Shown here piece by piece: positions 1-7,755 of a stretch of 20,075 nt of DNA. Source of the DNA: Candidatus Agathobaculum merdigallinarum. GTDB lineage: Bacteria > Bacillota > Clostridia > Oscillospirales > Butyricicoccaceae. The stretch is taken from NCBI GenBank assembly GCA_019115425.1, contig DXDO01000055.1:1-20075 (forward strand), written 5' to 3'. The position numbers and the translations under genes are program-made. The notes beneath the pieces were generated by a model. That model worked only from the letters and a program-made list of their open reading frames with translations, was not told the DNA's origin and did not search any database. Position 1 is the first letter of the stretch. Each line of letters begins with the position of its first letter.

Positions 1-6
1 GCAGCT

Positions 7-291
7 ATGATCGATCTGAGCAGGGTTGAAAAATACTATGTAGCCTGTGGATATACGGACCTGCGCCGAGGGATAGATGGACTGGCTGCTATCGTGTCCC
101 AGCAATATGGCAGGGATCTCAGCGAGGACAGCCTGTTCCTGTTTTGTGGCCGGCGTACAGGCCGCATCAAAGCGCTGTACTATTCCGGGGATGGGTATAT
201 ACTGCTGTATAAGCGGCTCAACAACGGTGCGTTTCAGTGGCCGAGGACAGAACAGGAACTCCGGCTGTTGGATGTCTGCTTCAAGTACTGA
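7..291 (+). pseudogene. tnpB: IS66-family accessory protein TnpB (Orf2), C-terminally broken remnant
   Basis: The 94-residue frame matches the IS66 Orf2/TnpB family, a small helper protein of IS66 transposition whose biochemical role is poorly known. Visible family signatures are GYTDLRRGIDGLA near residues 16-28, LFLFCGRRTGRIK near 43-55, and LLYKRLNNGAFQWPRTEQE near 66-84. Family members usually run to about 105-120 residues; here the frame stops soon after the WPRTEQE block with RLLDVCFKY. The next frame (about nt 270-350) reads GIAIPRKKSKPG, which could be the displaced C-terminus, so a frameshift or small rearrangement is likely. No TnpA or TnpC transposase is seen downstream. The ATG lies six bases from the window edge, so its ribosome site cannot be judged. 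This is an IS scar, not a mobile unit. Confidence 0.75.
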
Positions 292-458
292 CGGAATTGC
301 CATACCTCGGAAAAAGTCCAAGCCAGGAAGATCTGAATGCTTTTTGCCATGGAGTGCAAAGCTGCAGGCTGCCTGTGCTGCGAGAAATACGCCAACCGCT
401 GGGGACCTCTGTTGAGGCCCCCTGTTTTTTGGGGTTGGGGGGATTATTAAGCGCTTAC

Positions 459-528
459 AAAAGTTCCGCCGGAGGCGAAACTTTTTTCGTACGGGTATAA
501 AAAACGCAGGCACATGTCCTGCGTTTTT
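459..528. repeat. Two-hairpin dispersed repeat, copy 1
   Basis: Two adjacent hairpins. The first (459-486) pairs AAAAGTT..CGCC with GGCG.AAACTTTT. The second (500-528) has an 11-bp perfect stem AAAAACGCAGG/CCTGCGTTTTT around CACATGT. Read on the minus strand, the unit aligns over about 70 nt with 7823-7895, including an identical 15-nt core CAGGACATGTGCCTG. Both hairpins are flanked by A and T runs, so they could also terminate transcription in either direction. Bases 292-458 hold only the possible displaced TnpB tail and a G/C-rich stretch; I see no gene there. Confidence 0.7.
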
Positions 529-530
529 AT

Positions 531-560
531 GGCCACACCCGCCGGTCGGCAGGTGTGGCC
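531..560. repeat. Perfect 9-bp inverted repeat
   Basis: GGCCACACC (531-539) is the exact reverse complement of GGTGTGGCC (552-560), with a 12-nt GC-rich loop. There is no T-run, so it is not an obvious terminator. It continues the hairpin series between the IS66 scar and the permease. Confidence 0.6.
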
Positions 561-569
561 TGTTTGATG

Positions 570-589
570 CCGCGCAGGGCGCGGTTTTT
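570..589 (+). terminator. Plus-strand rho-independent terminator-like hairpin
   Basis: CCGCGC (570-575), loop AGG, GCGCGG (579-584), then TTTTT (585-589). It is a compact intrinsic terminator that would stop plus-strand transcription from the IS66 remnant before it reads into the 3' end of the permease gene. Confidence 0.6.
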
Positions 590-625
590 CTTGCGTAGAG
601 ACCTATCCGGTAATAAGACAAAACC

Positions 626-647
626 CCGCCCTCCGGACGGAGAGCGG
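626..647 (-). terminator. Terminator of the permease gene
   Basis: Read on the minus strand, CCGC-T-CTCCG, loop TC, CGGAG-G-GCGG forms a 9-bp stem with one mismatch, followed by GGTTTTGTCTTATT. It lies 14 nt beyond the permease stop codon, as expected for an intrinsic terminator. Confidence 0.7.
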
Positions 648-660
648 AGAATCTGTGCGT

Positions 661-1947
661 TTATTCGTCCTGCAGGTCGTTGGACCAGCGGAGTTTGTCG
701 AATGCGAAGAACAGCAGGCTCATCAGCATGGCGACAATCGCGGCAAGCGTCATGCCGGACAAGGCGACGTTGCCGAGCGACAGGGTCACGCCGGACAGGC
801 CGACGACGAAGATGACCGAGGTCAGCACCATGTTGCGGTTTTTGCTGTAATCGACCTTGTTATCCACCAGAATACGCAGGCCCGAGGTGCCGATCATGCC
901 GTACAGCAGGAACGAGATGCCGCCGATGACCGGGCCGGGGATGGTCTGGATGAGTGCCGCGAGCGGGCCGACGAACGAGCAGATGATCGAGAGTACGGCT
1001 GCGCCGCCGATCACACGCACCGAGTACACACCGGTGATCGCCATAACACCGATGTTTTCGCCGTAGGTCGTAGTCGGCACAGAGCCGATGAAGCCGGACA
1101 GCATGGTCGAGAAGTTGTCCGCGAACAGCGAGCGGTGCAGACCGGGGTCTTTCAGCAGATCACGGCCGACGACCTTGCTTGTAACCAGCTGGTGACCGAT
1201 GTGCTCGTTTGCGATAACCAGAATGACCGGCAGAATGATCAGGATAGCCTCCAGATCAAACTTAGGCGTCTGAAAATTCGGAAGCTGGAACAGCGGCTTC
1301 TGGAGCGCGGCGGCAATGCCGTCCCTGATCACATGCTCCCCAGTGGCGGCTTCGGTAATCAGTCCGGCGGCATAGCCGCAGAGAATCGCGATCAGGATCG
1401 GAATAACGGACAGGAACTTGCGGAACAGCACGCTGCCCAGCACCGCTACGCCGAGCGTCACGCAGAACGTGATAACCGAGGAGGTGGTCACGCTGTCGCC
1501 CACAATCTGGCCGGTGGAGGCAGCGGAGCCTGCCAGTTCCAGACCGATCAACGCGACAACCGGCCCCATGGCCGCGGGCGGGAGAACGACGTCGATCCAT
1601 TTGGTGCCGCATTTGTAGATGATTGCAGCAAGCACGCAGCCGAGCGCGCCGACCACCACGAAGCCGCCGAGCGCGTATTCATATCCCCACTGCTCGATGA
1701 CCATGCTTGCGGGCGCGATGAACGCAAAAGACGAGCCTAAGTACGCCGGCGCCTTGCCCTTTGTGATCAGGATGAACAACAGCGTGCCGATACCGTTCAT
1801 GAACAGCACGATCGCCGGACTGATGCCCAGCATGAACGGCACAAGTACGGACGCGCCGAACATCGCAAACATATGCTGGATGGACAGCGGCACCAGCAGT
1901 TTGGGAGGCACCTTGTCCTCTACTTGAATGATTCTTTTTTTCTGCAT
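661..1947 (-). CDS. NCS2-family uracil/xanthine permease
   Basis: The 428-residue integral membrane protein belongs to the nucleobase:cation symporter-2 family (UraA/PbuX type), which imports uracil or a purine base with protons. Family marks are SIQHMFAMFGASVLVPFMLG at 22-41 (QH motif), the acidic residue in ANEHIGH (E248) and PTTTYGENIG (E297), corresponding to the base-binding glutamates of UraA. About 12-14 hydrophobic segments fill the chain. I chose ATG 1947 over an upstream in-frame ATG at 2070 because homology starts there and GAGGGG lies 13 nt upstream; the extra N-terminus looks like untranslated leader. Length fits the family (about 420-440). I found no PyrR attenuator or purine riboswitch in the leader. 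The TYGEN motif and UraA-like length favour uracil, but substrate is not settled. Confidence 0.93.
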   Translation of the reverse strand: MQKKRIIQVEDKVPPKLLVPLSIQHMFAMFGASVLVPFMLGISPAIVLFMNGIGTLLFILITKGKAPAYLGSSFAFIAPASMVIEQWGYEYALGGFVVVGALGCVLAAIIYKCGTKWIDVVLPPAAMGPVVALIGLELAGSAASTGQIVGDSVTTSSVITFCVTLGVAVLGSVLFRKFLSVIPILIAILCGYAAGLITEAATGEHVIRDGIAAALQKPLFQLPNFQTPKFDLEAILIILPVILVIANEHIGHQLVTSKVVGRDLLKDPGLHRSLFADNFSTMLSGFIGSVPTTTYGENIGVMAITGVYSVRVIGGAAVLSIICSFVGPLAALIQTIPGPVIGGISFLLYGMIGTSGLRILVDNKVDYSKNRNMVLTSVIFVVGLSGVTLSLGNVALSGMTLAAIVAMLMSLLFFAFDKLRWSNDLQDE

Positions 1948-2106
1948 TGTTTCTTTTATTCCCCTCTCATTTTTGTCCTCGATGAAAACCTGGGTTTCAA
2001 TCGAAAGGCATTGCCGCGTCATATATGGACAAAGCGCAGACGCGATATTTGCGCGCCGCAGACGGCACACGAAATCGCTTTTTTATCAAAACCGTGATGC
2101 TGGCTT

Positions 2107-2180
2107 CCGGTTTTTATGAAACCGGCCGCAGCCGCGGCCAGTTGATATTGAATATGCGCTGCAGCGTATAACGCTGCGGC
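2107..2180. repeat. Three consecutive hairpins between permease leader and patatin 3' end
   Basis: CCGGTTT/AAACCGG (2107-2125), GGCCGC/GCGGCC (2124-2139) and a 10-bp stem around GCAGCGT-ATA-ACGCTGC (2158-2180) lie in a row. The last is 10 nt past the extended patatin stop codon and is the best candidate for its terminator on the minus strand, though no strong T-run follows. The remaining leader (1948-2106) holds no recognisable gene, promoter or riboswitch. Confidence 0.5.
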
Positions 2181-2189
2181 AAATATTCT

Positions 2190-3032
2190 TTACTCAAACA
2201 GCCGCTTGATGTCGTCCATGCGCGCGCAGGCCATATTATATCCCATTTCATAGCCCCATTCAAGCTTTTTGATATCTTTTTCAAAGCTCTCCAGATGTTC
2301 GCTGGGCTGGAGCAGCACGGTGTTTGACGGCTGCTTTTTTTCGAGCTGGTGTCAGAAGCACACGGTGTCGTTATACCGCTTGGGGCGGCTGAGCATGGTC
2401 TTTGTCAGCTCTGGATATTTGCGGCGCAGAGCCCGCGCCGCCAGCAGTGTGCCGCGCTGCATCTCCTTACGATAGGCGGGCGGCTGGGTCAGCACGATCA
2501 GGTTTTTCCGGTTGCCGTCGTGCAGACTTTTGACGATCGGAATCGGGTCGGCCAGTCCGCCGTCGTAATAGGTTTCGCCGCCGATGTCCACCGGCGGGAA
2601 ATAGATCGGGATGGCGCAGGTAGCGCGCAGCATGGTACTGGATCGGTCGAGCTGACTGCCGTCCAGATATTCCGCCTGACCGGTGCGGGCGTTGGTCACA
2701 CCGACCAGCACGCGGCCGCTGTATTGGGCGTAGGCGTTCCAGTCGAATGGGATCAGCTCGTTCGGAATGGTGGAAAATACAAATTCCACCCCGAAGATCG
2801 AATGGTCGCGCGGCAGGTTGCGCGCGCCGAGATAGCGCTTGTCGCGCCGGTATTGGCGCAGTACCTCAAGATTGCGCCCGCGCTGGCGGGACAAATACGA
2901 TACCGCGTAGGTGATGCCGGCGGAAACGCCGATCACATAGTCAAACATCACATCGTTATCCAGCAGCGCGTCCATCACGCCGCAGGAGAAAACCGGACGG
3001 AACGTGCCGCCCTCCAGAACAAGTCCGGGCAT
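2190..3032 (-). pseudogene. Patatin-like phospholipase (with DUF6363-like C-terminus), interrupted by an in-frame TGA
   Basis: A patatin-fold acyl hydrolase of the type common in Clostridia. Residues 1-226 carry the family core: LVLEGGTFRPVFSCGVMDAL (4-23, oxyanion loop), the nucleophile elbow GVSAG (S37), NARTGQAEYLDGSQL and the catalytic-aspartate motif YYDGGLADPIP (D157). At codon 227 (2352-2354) a TGA stops translation inside the conserved RYNDT segment. The same frame then runs 53 residues more to TAA at 2190-2192, and that tail (SFEKDIKKLEWGYEMGY) matches the family's usual C-terminus. The undisturbed frame gives 280 residues, the normal size. Start ATG 3032 follows AGAAAGG at 10 nt and begins exactly at the family N-terminus. 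Likely a recent nonsense mutation; the truncated 226-residue form keeps the catalytic dyad and may fold. Confidence 0.85.
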
Positions 3033-3082
3033 AGTTTCAAAACCTTTCTTTCTCTGTGTAGAATATCCCGTGGCGCGGTTTT

Positions 3083-3220
3083 CCGTAGGGGCGCGCATTG
3101 CGCGCCCGAGGGATAGCAGCGCTGACGCGAATTGACCATACGCATACGCATATTGCTTATCTGCATATTCGCGGCCTGCGCGGCCGCCTCGCGGGCAAGA
3201 GGGGGTCTTACCCCCTCTTG
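3083..3220 (-). repeat. Modular intergenic repeat, copy C (inverted, diverged)
   Basis: Contains the 19-nt odd palindrome GGGCGCGCATTGCGCGCCC (3089-3107), an AT-richer spacer, the palindrome GCGGCCTGCGCGGCCGC (3171-3187), and an 11-bp stem CAAGAGGGGGT/ACCCCCTCTTG (3196-3220). The order and the second palindrome match the reverse complement of the element at 11545-11838. A further small palindrome (3228-3240) follows. No coding frame is credible in 3033-3262. Confidence 0.65.
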
Positions 3221-3262
3221 TCAATCACCCCCGCCGGGGGATGTCCGCGGCTGCCCGCGACC

Positions 3263-3304
3263 GCAAACAAATTTGCCCACATACTGTGGAAAAATTTGAT
3301 TTGC
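3263..3304. repeat. Long AT-rich imperfect hairpin
   Basis: GCAAA-CAAATTT on the left pairs with AAATTTG-A-TTTGC on the right, and CCACA-TAC-TGTGG forms the tip. It is AT-rich inside a GC-rich gap and lacks a T-run. The stretch from 3305 to 3415 shows nothing further I can support. Confidence 0.45.
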
Positions 3305-3415
3305 GATAACGTCGCGGCGGTTCGGTTTCGCGCCTGACCCCGGGGGCGGGAGTGCTGGCGATGTGAGGCTTATACTTACCGTTTCCGTGAAGGCGACGCT
3401 CCGGCCGGGTGCCCA

Positions 3416-3690
3416 GTTTGGCGCGCCGAGGTCGTCGCGCCCTACGGGGTGGAATCCGTTTTGCTTACCCTGATACGGTAAATGGGCGGCAACCGGAAGA
3501 CATTACTTACTCTTGCGCGCGCAGCGCGCCCTGAAGGGAAAGGGGTTGATTCGCAAGAAGGGGAAAACCGCCAGGTTGTCCCCTTCTTGTGCGCAGTGTG
3601 GCCGCGCAGGCCACATTCCCGCCCGTGAAGTACGAGCACACCTTCGCCCTGTCAGGCGAACACCCCCACGGGCGCGCATTGCGCGCCCCT
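3416..3690 (+). repeat. Modular intergenic repeat, copy A
   Basis: Three modules: a 31-nt block (3416-3446) identical to 11808-11838; a roughly 167-nt module (3446-3612) closely matching 11545-11710 in the same orientation; and the palindrome GGGCGCGCATTGCGCGCCC (3670-3688). Inside the long module is a hairpin CAAGAAGGGGA/TCCCCTTCTTG (3554-3589) and GTGGCC-GCGCA-GGCCAC (3598-3614). The element sits just downstream of rnr. Module order differs from copy B, so units have been shuffled. Confidence 0.75.
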
Positions 3691-3707
3691 GCAAAGACAG
3701 GTTGTCC

Positions 3708-5963
3708 CTACCGCCGCTTGCGCGTGGGCGGCTTCTTGCCCTTGCGGGAACCGCCGCGCCCCTTACCCTGACGGCGGCGCTGGGCACGGTTGCCGCGCAG
3801 TTCGGACAGGCCGGCACCATCCTCCGGAGCCGTGGCGGGCACCTCTGCCACAGGCAGCGCGCCTTCGGCGGGCGCGAAGTCGATCTGGCCGGTGACCTCG
3901 CTCGCGGCGATCAGCTTTACCCGGATGGGCGTGCCGATGGTGAACCGTTTGCCGGTGTGGCGGCCGGTGAGCGACATATGCTGCTCATCGTACTGGTAGT
4001 AGTCGCCCGCAAGCAGCTCGATGCGGATCAGCCCTTCGCAGCCGTTTTCGAGCGCGACGAATACGCCGAACGCCTGCACGCCCGACAACTCGGCGTCAAA
4101 CTCCTCACCGATGAACTGCTTCATATACGCCGCGATATACAGCTTGTCAATGTCGCGCTCACAGTTATCCGCCGCCTGCTCGCGCGTGGTGGACTGCGCC
4201 GCCGCATCCTCGCACAGGGTTTCGTCGGCTGCGGTGAACGCTTCGCCGGAGAGCGCCTTTTGCAGCATCCGGTGCGCGATCAGGTCAGGATAGCGGCGGA
4301 TGGGCGAGGTAAAGTGCAGATAGAATTTCGCTTTCAGGCCGTAGTGCCCGATGCACTCGTCCGCATAGCGCGCGCGGGCAAGGCTGCGCAGCAGCAGCGT
4401 GGGCAGGATGCGCTGTTTGGGATCGTTTTTCGCCCCGCGCAGCACGGTCTGGAACTGGAACGTGTCCTCGGGTTTGGACGGGTCAATGCGGTAGCCGAAC
4501 GGCCGCGCGAACTGCGCGAACACCCGCAGCTTTTCCGTGTCCGGATTTTCATGCACGCGGTAGACGGTCGGCAAGCCGCGCTTGCACATATACTCCGCGA
4601 CCGCTTCGTTTGCCTGCAGCATGAATTCCTCAATGAGTTTTTCGCTCTCGCCGCGCTCACGGTACCGGATCTCCACCGGCCGGCCGGTCTCGTCCACCGT
4701 GATCTGCGCCTCAGGAATGTCGAGTTCCAAAGCGCCGCGCTCGATGCGCCGCTTGTACAGCGCGTGCGCAAGATCGTTCATCTTTTCCGCAGTTGCGACA
4801 AGGAAGGCATATTCTTCCCGCAGCCCCTTGTCGCCCGCGAGGATCTTGTTGACCTTGTTGTAGGTCATGCGCGCCCCCGAGCGGATGACGGACTTGGCAA
4901 ATTTCGCGCCGTAGCGCCGCCCGTCCTTGTCTATCTCCATCAGGGCGGAAAAGGTCAGCCGATCAACATCGGGGTTTAACGAGCAGATGCCGTGCGACAG
5001 CGCGAACGGCAGCATGGGCACCACATGCCCGGGGTAATAGACCGACGTGCCGCGGCGGTAGGCTTCCTGGTCGAGCGGGCTGCCGGGGGTGACGTAGTGC
5101 GATACATCCGCGATGTGCACGCCGAGCAGATAATGCCCGTTTTCGAGCGGCTCGAGCGAGACCGCGTCGTCAAAGTCCTTGGCGTCGTCGCCGTCAATGG
5201 TAAAGATCAGCTTGTCCCGCAGGTCGAGACGGCCGCGTATCGCGGCGGGTTCGACCTCCTGCGGCACGGCGTCTGCCTGCCGCAGCACCTCGTCAGGGAA
5301 AAAGTCAAACACCGCGTTTTCGTGCAGGATGGACGCAATGGAGGCCTCCATCGTGCCGTCCTCGCCCAGATCAGCCTGGATCACGCCCTGCGGCGCGAAT
5401 TTCTCGTCCCCGTAGTGCGAAATCGACACTGCGACGCGGTCGCCCGCCTGTGCGCCGCCGAGATGGTGGCGGTCGATGGCGATCTCGGGATATTTTTTGG
5501 AGGTCGGCTGCACAAAGTACGATTTCCCGCGCTGCACGAGCGCGCCGGTCAGTTCCTTATCGGCGCGGCGCAGCACGCGGATGACCGCCGCTTCGCGCCG
5601 TCCGCGGCCGTTTTTGCGCTCGGTCAGCTTGACAAGCACGCGGTCGCCGTGCCATGCGCCGCCCGCCTCGTTCGGCGGAATGAACAGGTCGTCCGGCTTG
5701 GGTTCGCCCCCTGCAGCATCGGGTGTGACAAAGCCGAACGCACGCTCGGTGGCAAGGTAGGTGCCCGCCACGCAGCCGTAGTGCGCGGACACGGCAAAGC
5801 GGTTCTTTTTGTTCTTCATCACTTTCCCGTCTGCGATCAGGCTATCGAGCGCGTCTTTCAGCTCGTTTTTGCCGGTTTCGGGCAGGGCGCGGCGGATCTC
5901 ATCGATACGCATAGGCTGGTTAAGCAGCGAAAGCAATTCGTTTTGCAGTGTGTTTTTCTGCAT
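3708..5963 (-). CDS. rnr: Ribonuclease R (RNase II family 3'-5' exoribonuclease)
   Basis: The 751-residue protein degrades structured RNA processively from the 3' end. Order of domains: N-terminal helix-turn-helix-like region (about 1-60), cold-shock/OB domains (about 65-225), RNB catalytic domain (about 245-570), S1 domain (about 618-695), and a very basic tail (723-751, rich in R, K and G). The metal-binding cluster TIDGDDAKDFDDAV supplies D257, D263, D265 and D266. HIADVSHYV (283-291) and SPIRRYPDL (553-561) are further RNB signatures. ATG 5963 is preceded at 8 nt by AGGAGGT (5971-5977), which beats the in-frame ATG at 5999. In many Bacillota rnr sits with secG and smpB; here it stands alone, divergent from an oxidoreductase operon. 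Confidence 0.97.
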   Translation of the reverse strand: MQKNTLQNELLSLLNQPMRIDEIRRALPETGKNELKDALDSLIADGKVMKNKKNRFAVSAHYGCVAGTYLATERAFGFVTPDAAGGEPKPDDLFIPPNEAGGAWHGDRVLVKLTERKNGRGRREAAVIRVLRRADKELTGALVQRGKSYFVQPTSKKYPEIAIDRHHLGGAQAGDRVAVSISHYGDEKFAPQGVIQADLGEDGTMEASIASILHENAVFDFFPDEVLRQADAVPQEVEPAAIRGRLDLRDKLIFTIDGDDAKDFDDAVSLEPLENGHYLLGVHIADVSHYVTPGSPLDQEAYRRGTSVYYPGHVVPMLPFALSHGICSLNPDVDRLTFSALMEIDKDGRRYGAKFAKSVIRSGARMTYNKVNKILAGDKGLREEYAFLVATAEKMNDLAHALYKRRIERGALELDIPEAQITVDETGRPVEIRYRERGESEKLIEEFMLQANEAVAEYMCKRGLPTVYRVHENPDTEKLRVFAQFARPFGYRIDPSKPEDTFQFQTVLRGAKNDPKQRILPTLLLRSLARARYADECIGHYGLKAKFYLHFTSPIRRYPDLIAHRMLQKALSGEAFTAADETLCEDAAAQSTTREQAADNCERDIDKLYIAAYMKQFIGEEFDAELSGVQAFGVFVALENGCEGLIRIELLAGDYYQYDEQHMSLTGRHTGKRFTIGTPIRVKLIAASEVTGQIDFAPAEGALPVAEVPATAPEDGAGLSELRGNRAQRRRQGKGRGGSRKGKKPPTRKRR

Positions 5964-5989
5964 GGAGCGCACCTCCTCTTCTGCTATCC

Positions 5990-5998
5990 AGTATACCA
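5990..5998 (-). promoter_or_regulatory. Extended -10 promoter of rnr
   Basis: On the minus strand TGG-TATACT forms an extended -10 element about 27 nt upstream of the rnr ATG. The -35 region 16 nt further up (TTTAAT) is poor, as is usual for extended -10 promoters. The predicted leader is only about 20 nt, enough for the AGGAGGT ribosome site. Confidence 0.5.
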
Positions 5999-6041
5999 CC
6001 TTTTGTGTAGGATTAAAAGGAAAAAAGGCGTAAGGCTGGGT

Positions 6042-6070
6042 TTGACGTTCCTTTTACGGCATGATACACT
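6042..6070 (+). promoter_or_regulatory. Sigma-A-type promoter of the SDR/TtcA operon
   Basis: TTGACG (6042-6047), a 17-nt spacer, and TACACT (6065-6070) lie 40 nt before the ATG at 6111. Spacing is ideal and five of six -35 bases match consensus. It is divergent from the rnr promoter, with no obvious shared operator. Confidence 0.65.
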
Positions 6071-6110
6071 AAGAACAGCAACAGATCAATCCGGAAAGGG
6101 GAGGAAATAG

Positions 6111-6866
6111 ATGAAAGCACTGATCACCGGCGCGTCCTCGGGGATTGGGCGCGAGATTGCGCGCCTGCTCGCGGCGCGCGGCTATGAGCTGGTGCTCTGC
6201 GCCCGACGGGAGGATCGTCTGCGCGCGCTTGCGGCTGAGCTGCCGACCGTGTGCCATGTGATCGCGGTGGATATTGCGGACGAGAAGGAGTGCCGCCTGC
6301 TGTATCAGGCGGTGCGCGGGGACGATCTGGAGGTCGTGGTCAACAACGCGGGCTTCGGCCTGTTCGGCGAGTTCACCGCCACCGGCTTGGACGACGAGCT
6401 GCGCATGATTGACGTAAATATCCGCGCGGTACACATCCTGACCAAGCTGGCTCTGCAGGATTTTGTGCCGCGCGGGCGCGGGTATATCCTGAACGTCTCG
6501 TCCTCGGCGGGCTTTCTGCCCGGGCCGCTCATGGCGACCTACTATGCGACCAAAAACTACGTTCTGCGTTTGACCGAGGCCATCCGCGAGGAGCTGCGCC
6601 GCGCGGGCAGTCCGGTCAAAATATGTGCGCTGTGCCCGGGGCCGGTGGATACCGAGTTCAACAAGGTCGCAGGCGTGCGGTTCGCGCTCGGCGGGCTGGA
6701 CGCACGGCGCGTGGCACGCGAGGCGGTGGACGGTCTGTTCGCAGGCAAGGGGATCGTGGTGCCGGGCGCGGCGATGAAAGCGATGACGCTCGGCCGCCAC
6801 TTTGCGCCCGACTGCCTACTCGCGCGCATCACCTATCACTTCCAGCACAAAAAGGGCGGCGCATGA
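6111..6866 (+). CDS. Short-chain dehydrogenase/reductase (SDR)
   Basis: A 251-residue classical SDR, an NAD(P)-dependent oxidoreductase of unknown substrate. Seen motifs: cofactor loop TGASSGIG (6-13), NNAG (78-81), catalytic serine in NVSSSAG (about 131) and the YxxxK pair Y144/K148, followed by PGPVDTEF (176-183). R32 after the second strand (CARRED) suggests NADP preference, which is inference. The best-known relatives are the DltE/YqjQ-like SDRs with a C-terminal extension. AGGGGAGG lies about 7 nt upstream of the ATG. The stop TGA overlaps the start of the next gene (ATGA), so translation is coupled. The pairing with a tRNA-thiolation-type enzyme gives no clear hint of substrate. Confidence 0.93.
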   Translation: MKALITGASSGIGREIARLLAARGYELVLCARREDRLRALAAELPTVCHVIAVDIADEKECRLLYQAVRGDDLEVVVNNAGFGLFGEFTATGLDDELRMIDVNIRAVHILTKLALQDFVPRGRGYILNVSSSAGFLPGPLMATYYATKNYVLRLTEAIREELRRAGSPVKICALCPGPVDTEFNKVAGVRFALGGLDARRVAREAVDGLFAGKGIVVPGAAMKAMTLGRHFAPDCLLARITYHFQHKKGGA

Positions 6867-7660
6867 CCGCGCGTGAGATCCGGCGCACGCTGCAAAGCGA
6901 GTTTGTGCGCACGCTCCGCAAGCCGTTTGTAGACGCGATAAAGGAATACGATATGGTGCAGGCAGGGGACAAGATCGCGGTGTGCATCTCAGGCGGCAAG
7001 GATTCCATGCTGCTCGCCCTGCTCATGCAGGATTTGCAGCATACGGTGGACTTCGAGCTGGTTTTTCTGGCGATGGACCCGGGCTATGCGCCCGCCGGCC
7101 GCGCCCATCTCGAGGAGAACGCCGCGCGGCTCGAACTGCCGCTCGAGATTTTTGAAACCGATGTGCTGCGTGTTGCGGGCAGGCACGCGGCCGCACATCC
7201 ATGCTTTTTGTGCGCCAAAATGCGGCGCGGCCACCTGTATGCCGAGGCAGGAAAGCGCGGCTGCAACAAGATCGCGCTCGGCCACCACTATGACGACGCG
7301 ATCGAGACCGTGCTCATGGGCCTGATCTACGGCGGGCAGGTGCAGGCCATGCTGCCGCGCGTCAAGGCGAAAAACTACGCGGGCATGGAGCTCATCCGGC
7401 CGCTGTATCTCACAAGGGAGAAAAACGTGCAGGCGTGGGCGGACTTCTGCGGACTCACCTTCCTGCCCTGCGACTGTCCGGCGAAAACGCTCGAAACGGA
7501 CACCAAGCGCGCCGAGATCAAGGCGCTCATTGCCTCACTCGCCGCGGGCAATCCACAGGTAGAGGCGAATATTTTAAACGCGGTCAAGAATGTGGATACC
7601 GCGAAGCTCATCGGCTGGCGGGATGAAAACGGCAAGCACAGCTTTCTTGACCGGCTGTAA
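6863..7660 (+). CDS. TtcA-family PP-loop tRNA-modifying ATPase
   Basis: A 265-residue N-type ATP pyrophosphatase. The PP-loop SGGKDS (43-48) adenylates the target base. PCFLC (C114/C117) and PCDCP (C203/C205) are the cysteines that in TtcA bind a [4Fe-4S] cluster and direct sulfur transfer to a tRNA base. GHHYDDAIET (140-149) is the second family signature. In Enterobacteria TtcA makes 2-thiocytidine at tRNA position 32; clostridial members are usually annotated by family only, so the exact nucleoside is uncertain. The start is the ATGA overlapping the upstream stop; a much longer upstream frame is the shadow of the SDR gene. The operon ends at the strong hairpin 7672-7702. Cluster supply could come from the nifS/nifU pair in this window. 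Confidence 0.9.
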   Translation: MTAREIRRTLQSEFVRTLRKPFVDAIKEYDMVQAGDKIAVCISGGKDSMLLALLMQDLQHTVDFELVFLAMDPGYAPAGRAHLEENAARLELPLEIFETDVLRVAGRHAAAHPCFLCAKMRRGHLYAEAGKRGCNKIALGHHYDDAIETVLMGLIYGGQVQAMLPRVKAKNYAGMELIRPLYLTREKNVQAWADFCGLTFLPCDCPAKTLETDTKRAEIKALIASLAAGNPQVEANILNAVKNVDTAKLIGWRDENGKHSFLDRL

Positions 7661-7671
7661 AACAGTATGGA

Positions 7672-7702
7672 AAAGGGAGGAAACCGGTGGTTTCCTCCCT
7701 TT
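7672..7702 (+). terminator. Terminator of the SDR/TtcA operon
   Basis: A perfect 14-bp stem, AAAGGGAGGAAACC / GGTTTCCTCCCTTT, with a GGT loop, begins 12 nt after the TtcA stop. The terminal TTT is part of the stem. A close relative (core GGGAGGAAA/TTTCCTCCC) lies at 7968-7994. Confidence 0.75.
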
Positions 7703-7755
7703 GCTTGCCGAAAAAGTCTTTCGCGCCGCAGGCCATAGCCCGCGATACCGCATTC

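Noticed and set aside
655..1740. A 361-codon plus-strand frame opposite the permease
   Set aside because: Highly charged low-complexity translation with no family match; the minus strand reads as a membrane transporter with conserved glutamates.
1948..2189. PyrR attenuator or purine riboswitch in the permease leader
   Set aside because: I found neither the PyrR-binding loop consensus nor the conserved purine-riboswitch junction; only simple hairpins are seen.
2312..2354. Selenocysteine insertion at the patatin TGA
   Set aside because: A small stem follows, but it lacks a convincing SECIS-like apical loop, no Sec machinery is visible, and the codon is not in a redox or active-site position.
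3083..3690. CRISPR array
   Set aside because: The repeats are palindromic, differ in length and order, and lack regular spacers or cas genes.
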